A stretch of DNA of 6,830 nt from Candidatus Sumerlaeota bacterium (GTDB lineage Bacteria > UBP6 > UBA1177). The stretch covers positions 1 to 6,830 of the forward strand of contig SLGQ01000042.1 of the NCBI GenBank assembly GCA_007136595.1, in the 5' to 3' direction. Position numbers and translations under genes: made by a program. The notes below the pieces were generated by a model. It was not told the origin of the DNA, searched no databases, and saw nothing but the letters and a program-made list of their open reading frames with translations. This document shows positions 6,001-6,830 of this stretch, in pieces; the stretch's first letter is position 1, and each line of letters begins with the position of its first letter.

Positions 6001-6804
6001 ATGAAAACATCAGAAAAGATTAGGGTTCCAAGATTTTTTTGGAAAGAGCTTGAAGAGATTTATTCTTCTGAAGGTTTAGAATTTGATGAGCCATCTGCCT
6101 CAGAGTTTGAAGAATTTCAGGAAGCTCTTAATTTTGTGGTGAAAGAATCAAAAAAAACGGTAAAAAAAGAAATGAAAGACAACGAAGATCATCCTCTTTT
6201 TCTGCCATTCTCACTTTTTGAGCCGATGGATAAATCTCAGAGTGAGGTGCATTTTACCAAAACGCTTACATGGTTTATGAAAAAAGATATGAAACATGGT
6301 TTTGAAGATGGTGTTTTCAATTGTCTTTTTCCTCTTTTTTATAACGAGTACTTTGATTCAGTTATGTCATACGATGTTGAGTCAGAAAGATGCGAAACTG
6401 AAGAAAGAAGAAACCGCTTTGATATAAAGATAAGTGGCACATTTGGAAATGGCAAAGAATTTGAAGTTGTTGTTGAAGCAAAGATCAATGCTGAAGAAGG
6501 AGAAGAGCAACTTAAGAGATATGAAGAAGAGTGTCCTGAAAGTACAAAGCTTGTTTTTCTAACACCTGATGGAAGAAAACCTAAAACTACAGAAGACCCC
6601 GATAGATGGAAATGTATCTCCTGGCAGGAAATTGCATTGAGTCTGATAAGTTATATAGAAACTGTAGAAAATAAAGAGAAAAAGCCGGGGTTCCACTTAT
6701 TAAAATATTTCACTGCCGGAATAATTCGTGAAATTGATGGAGCAAAAATAGAGAACAACCCTATAAATATAATATCTTACATTAACAAAATAAAAGAGGG
6801 GTGA
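6001..6804 (+). CDS. PD-(D/E)XK nuclease-superfamily protein (PDDEXK_4-like)
   Basis: The 267-residue protein has the layout of the PD-(D/E)XK family known in Pfam as PDDEXK_4. Residues 1-78 are charged and mostly helical. SEVHFTKTLTWFMKKDMKHG (81-100) matches the family pattern E..hs..LawLl....hG and supplies Glu82. RNRFDIKI gives the metal-binding Asp141, and VVVEAKIN gives the Glu159-x-Lys161 catalytic pair. EEQLKRYEEE follows with the conserved Gln170 and Tyr174. KLVFLTPDGRKP (183-194) and WKCISWQEIA (203-212) complete the core. All active-site residues are intact, so DNA or RNA cleavage is likely, but the substrate is unknown. Members often occur in accessory or phage-defence loci. There is no signal peptide or membrane segment. 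A further gene starts 4 bp after the stop, suggesting an operon. Confidence 0.82.
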   Translation: MKTSEKIRVPRFFWKELEEIYSSEGLEFDEPSASEFEEFQEALNFVVKESKKTVKKEMKDNEDHPLFLPFSLFEPMDKSQSEVHFTKTLTWFMKKDMKHGFEDGVFNCLFPLFYNEYFDSVMSYDVESERCETEERRNRFDIKISGTFGNGKEFEVVVEAKINAEEGEEQLKRYEEECPESTKLVFLTPDGRKPKTTEDPDRWKCISWQEIALSLISYIETVENKEKKPGFHLLKYFTAGIIREIDGAKIENNPINIISYINKIKEG

Positions 6805-6808
6805 GAAA

Positions 6809-6830
6809 ATGACTAAATTGAGTAAAAGCT
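6809..6830 (+). CDS. Start of a further gene, first seven codons only
   Basis: An ATG at 6809 opens MTKLSKS and runs off the right edge. GAGGGG (6796-6801) lies 7 nt upstream, a good ribosome binding site that overlaps the last codons of the nuclease gene. The 4 bp gap implies co-transcription and probably coupled translation with the nuclease-like gene. Seven residues are too few to identify it. Confidence 0.6.

Noticed and set aside
1..6830. CRISPR arrays, insertion sequences, tRNA or rRNA genes
   Set aside because: No spaced direct repeats, transposase-like frames, terminal inverted repeats, cloverleaf patterns or rRNA-like stretches were seen on either strand.

Overview
The window comes from an AT-rich bacterium. 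A lipoprotein-type signal peptide and the gene content (S20, RsfS, RlmH, an ABC-F ATPase, imidazolonepropionase) point to bacterial core chromosome, probably of a diderm. I cannot place it in a phylum from sequence reading alone; a deltaproteobacterial-type or candidate-phylum lineage is only a guess. Every complete gene reads left to right. One truncated gene at the left edge reads the other way.

Layout. Positions 1-397 (minus) hold the first 132 codons of an unidentified single-pass membrane protein. A 211 bp divergent intergenic region follows, with a promoter candidate on each strand and a 12 bp palindrome. Then come rpsT (609-905, TTG start) and hutI (1002-2255). The 96 bp between them hold a perfect 14 bp palindrome and a hairpin with a T-rich tail that touches the hutI ribosome binding site. 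Next is a tight same-strand run: an unknown lipoprotein (2294-3235), rsfS (3261-3608), rlmH (3615-4052) and a Uup-like ABC-F ATPase (4067-5845), with gaps of 25, 6 and 14 bp. After a 155 bp spacer lies a PD-(D/E)XK nuclease-superfamily gene (6001-6804). The first seven codons of a further gene begin 4 bp after its stop and run off the right edge.

How the genes fit together. rpsT, rsfS, rlmH and the ABC-F gene all act on or around the ribosome: small-subunit assembly, subunit-joining control during starvation, 23S rRNA modification, and probably rescue or tuning of ribosomes or DNA-associated stress. The lipoprotein leads this translation operon without an obvious link to it. hutI is a catabolic gene (histidine degradation) with no other hut gene in view. 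The nuclease-like gene and its truncated neighbour look like the start of an accessory, possibly defence-related, two-or-more-gene unit. It is the best candidate here for something undescribed, but the partner lies outside the window.
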